A DNA stretch of 8,634 bases from an uncultured Clostridia bacterium (GTDB lineage Bacteria > Bacillota > Clostridia > Lachnospirales > Anaerotignaceae): contig CAMQRG010000076.1 of the NCBI GenBank assembly GCA_947036475.1, positions 1 through 8,634 on the forward strand, written 5' to 3'. The position numbers were made by a program, and so were the translations under genes. This document shows, one piece after another, positions 7,452 to 8,634 of this stretch. Position 1 is the first letter of the stretch. Every line of letters starts with the position of its first letter. The notes beneath the pieces are model-generated. The model was not told the origin of the DNA, made no database searches, and saw only the letters and a program-made list of their open reading frames with translations.

Positions 7452-7466
7452 ATTGCGAAGGGCAAT
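7452..7466 (-). other. Small hairpin near the predicted transcript 5' end
   Basis: ATTGC (7452-7456) and GCAAT (7462-7466) form a 5-bp stem with a 5-nt loop. It would lie at the very 5' end of a transcript starting from the candidate promoter at 7476-7505. A 5' hairpin can stabilise mRNA, but the stem is short and could be chance. Confidence 0.3.
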
Positions 7467-7475
7467 GATATTATA

Positions 7476-7505
7476 AATATACAATTTCATACTGCACAAA
7501 GTCAA
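7476..7505 (-). promoter_or_regulatory. Candidate sigma-A-type promoter for pilZ and the SLH gene
   Basis: On the minus strand TTGACT (7500-7505) and TATATT (7476-7481) are separated by 18 nt; each hexamer matches consensus at five of six positions. A TATAAT at 7470-7475 is a second possible -10, but no -35 sits at proper distance from it. Transcription would start near 7469 and give a leader of about 130 nt before pilZ. The surroundings are AT-rich, unlike the GC-rich leader downstream. Confidence 0.55.
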
Positions 7506-7641
7506 ATTAAAAACATATCAAGGTTTGTCTGCGGCTTTTTCTGTTCAGCTGAGAATCCGCCAGTCCGCCGGATTTCCTGTGGAAAAACATGCAGAAAACG
7601 TACACCGCCAGATGAACGCCCCTCTCCTTGAAATGTTTTAT
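7506..7641. other. Intergenic stretch without a recognisable gene
   Basis: Together with the promoter and leader this makes about 305 nt with no gene. On the minus strand a strong Shine-Dalgarno-like AAGGAGAGGGG (7619-7629) lies just after the ylqH-like stop, but no ATG, GTG or TTG follows at a usable distance. An imperfect hairpin AATCCG/CGGATT (7554-7559 and 7569-7574) has no U-tract, so no clear terminator for the upstream operon is visible. The longest minus-strand frame with a start here is under 35 codons and resembles nothing I know. Confidence 0.4.
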
Positions 7642-7947
7642 TTATGCCTGTATTCCGTCTTCATCTTCCGGCTTTTTATTCAGCGAGAATTTGAGGAAAT
7701 ACACATAAATATCCACCACCAGCTTATACAGCTCCGGAGGAATTTCCTCCCCCAGTTCCAGACGGGAGAGCAGTGTTGCAAGCGACGTATCTTCATACAC
7801 CGGAACGTCATGCTCCAGCGCGGACTGCACAATGCGCTCCGCTGTATAGCCCATACCTGTCGCCACGATAATCGGCGCAATATCCCCGCCTTCGTATTTC
7901 AGCGCAACCGCTTTTTGATTCAGCCTGTCGTTCTCATATCTTGACAT
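7642..7947 (-). CDS. Small FlhB C-terminal-domain-like protein (YlqH type)
   Basis: This protein of about 101 residues matches the cytoplasmic C-terminal domain of FlhB/YscU-type export-apparatus switch proteins, seen in KAVALKYEGGDIAPIIVATG, then VPVYEDTSLATLLSRLELGEE and IPPELYKLVVDIYVYF. It has none of FlhB's membrane helices. The autocleavage motif NPTH that normally precedes the AVALKY strand is absent; the aligned residues read RLNQ. Stand-alone FlhB-C proteins of this kind, such as B. subtilis YlqH, are common in Bacillota and their role is poorly defined. ATG at 7947 is preferred; it overlaps the upstream gene by 14 nt. In-frame ATGs at 7956 and 7968 are possible. AAGGA lies about 12 nt before 7947 but only 3 nt before 7956, so the choice is uncertain. 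The upstream FliK-like partner suggests one operon. Family is confident; function is not. Confidence 0.85.
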   Translation of the reverse strand: MSRYENDRLNQKAVALKYEGGDIAPIIVATGMGYTAERIVQSALEHDVPVYEDTSLATLLSRLELGEEIPPELYKLVVDIYVYFLKFSLNKKPEDEDGIQA

Positions 7948-8588
7948 TGATCGCATTTTTCCTTTCATAGATTTGCGGGAATACCTCTGAGATAGCGATG
8001 GACGGCCCGCCCTTTACCAGATAAAGTTTCTGACAGACCATGCCGTTTTTCTCCACCAGCTCGGCAATCCCCTTGCGAATATCTTTTTCCATATTCTGAA
8101 ATTTTTCCGGGTAATGCAGCTGTAAATCTATTTTATTTCCCTGATTAATGATAATCATATCAAAGTACCCAACGTCCTTGATATCAAATTTAATCAGCAT
8201 CTTGCGGGATTTCTCCCCGTCCTTACCGTTTTCCTGCTCATTTCCGCTGTCCGGATCCACCCACATTTCGGAAAACATCAGGTTTCCGAACAGCTCCGCC
8301 GGAAGAATAAAATGCTGAAGGGGCATATAGACGCTTTCATTCAACAGGAACGCGCTCATGATATTCTGGAATGCCGCCTTCATTTCATAGCCGCCTTCAC
8401 CGCTCAGCGCCCTGTGGATATTTGCCGCAAGGCTGTCTGCAAACTGATTGCTTTTATTGGCGGTCAGTTCCTCCAGAAAACGGTCGAATGTTTTGCCCAT
8501 GTCCTCCCCAAAAATCTTTTTGAAATCCTGAAAGGACGCCATTTTCTGGAAATCCGCAAACAGCTTTTCCATCGTGCCGCTCTCATAC
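7934..8588 (-). CDS. FliK C-terminal-like (hook-length control-like) protein, 5'-truncated by contig end
   Basis: About 217 C-terminal residues are genuine, beginning in frame at 8587 (YESGTMEKLF). The true start lies beyond the contig. Residues numbered from this point: 1-80 look helical; about 80-110 holds MPLQHFILPAELFGNLMFSE followed by MWVDPD; about 110-125 is a charged linker (NEQENGKDGEKSRK); and about 125-190 (LIKFDIKDVGYFDMIIINQG, then IDLQLHYPEKF) resembles the C-terminal domain of FliK hook-length control proteins. FliK signals the export switch through FlhB, and the next gene encodes an FlhB-C-like protein, which supports the assignment. B. subtilis has a comparable ylqG-ylqH order. 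The apparent ATG start at 8617 and its MGSEMCIRDR N-terminus are adapter sequence and must be removed. Stop TGA is at 7934-7936, inside the next gene. FliK similarity is judged by eye from pattern. Confidence 0.7.
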
Positions 8589-8634
8589 CTGTCTCTTATA
8601 CACATCTCCGAGCCCACGAGACGCTACGCTATCT
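8589..8634 (+). other. Illumina Nextera adapter (non-genomic)
   Basis: Bases 8589-8607 are the Tn5 mosaic end CTGTCTCTTATACACATCT. Bases 8608-8622 are CCGAGCCCACGAGAC, the rest of the Nextera read-2 adapter. Bases 8623-8630 are GCTACGCT, which matches the i7 index N709. ATCT (8631-8634) is the beginning of the P7 flow-cell sequence. The order is exactly that of a read-through from a short insert, so this is untrimmed adapter and not biology. Confidence 0.98.

Noticed and set aside
7337..7469. c-di-GMP riboswitch in the pilZ leader
   Set aside because: The leader is dominated by simple G/C palindromes, and I could not find the conserved core of either known c-di-GMP riboswitch class.
7525..7944. 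Plus-strand 139-residue frame
   Set aside because: It is mostly antisense to the FlhB-like gene, whose family match is clear.
8589..8607. Tn5/IS50-type transposon end
   Set aside because: The following bases are the Nextera adapter arm, index and P7 sequence, so this is library adapter and not an integrated element.
1..8634. CRISPR array, tRNA or rRNA, toxin-antitoxin or phage-defence module
   Set aside because: No regularly spaced direct repeats, no tRNA-like or rRNA sequences, and no nuclease, helicase or toxin motifs were seen in any credible frame.

Overview
The window looks like one short draft-assembly contig from a Gram-positive, anaerobic-type Bacillota genome, most likely class Clostridia. 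This rests on a very large SLH-domain surface protein, an orphan FlhB C-terminal-domain gene of the YlqH type beside a FliK-like gene, strong AGGAG ribosome binding sites and a sigma-A-like promoter. I cannot name a genus. The last 46 bases (8589-8634) are not genomic. They are an Illumina Nextera adapter, so genomic sequence ends at about 8588.

All credible genes lie on the minus strand. In transcription order (right to left): (1) a 5'-truncated FliK C-terminal-like protein (7934-8588); (2) an overlapping small FlhB/YlqH-like protein (7642-7947); (3) an intergenic stretch of about 305 nt with a candidate promoter (7476-7505) and a GC-rich leader of mutually exclusive palindromes (7368-7428); (4) a PilZ-domain protein (6719-7336); (5) a 1756-residue secreted SLH-domain surface protein (1452-6722), whose ATG overlaps the pilZ stop as ATGA; (6) a 100-nt gap with a 10-bp hairpin; (7) a 390-residue single-pass membrane protein with a Lys-rich cytoplasmic tail and an acidic stretch (179-1351). 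The left edge (1-136) has no convincing gene and consists of four consecutive hairpins, probably a dispersed palindromic element where the assembly stopped.

Functionally, the first pair resembles the FliK/FlhB substrate-specificity switch of flagellar-type export, but the FlhB-like protein is cytoplasmic and lacks the NPTH autocleavage motif. The second group suggests a surface-layer locus headed by a candidate c-di-GMP effector. It encodes a PilZ protein with an altered first binding motif, a giant SLH-anchored protein and a membrane protein. Any regulatory link from c-di-GMP to the surface protein is inferred from gene order and the ATGA overlap only. No CRISPR array, tRNA, rRNA, transposase or recognisable defence system was seen.
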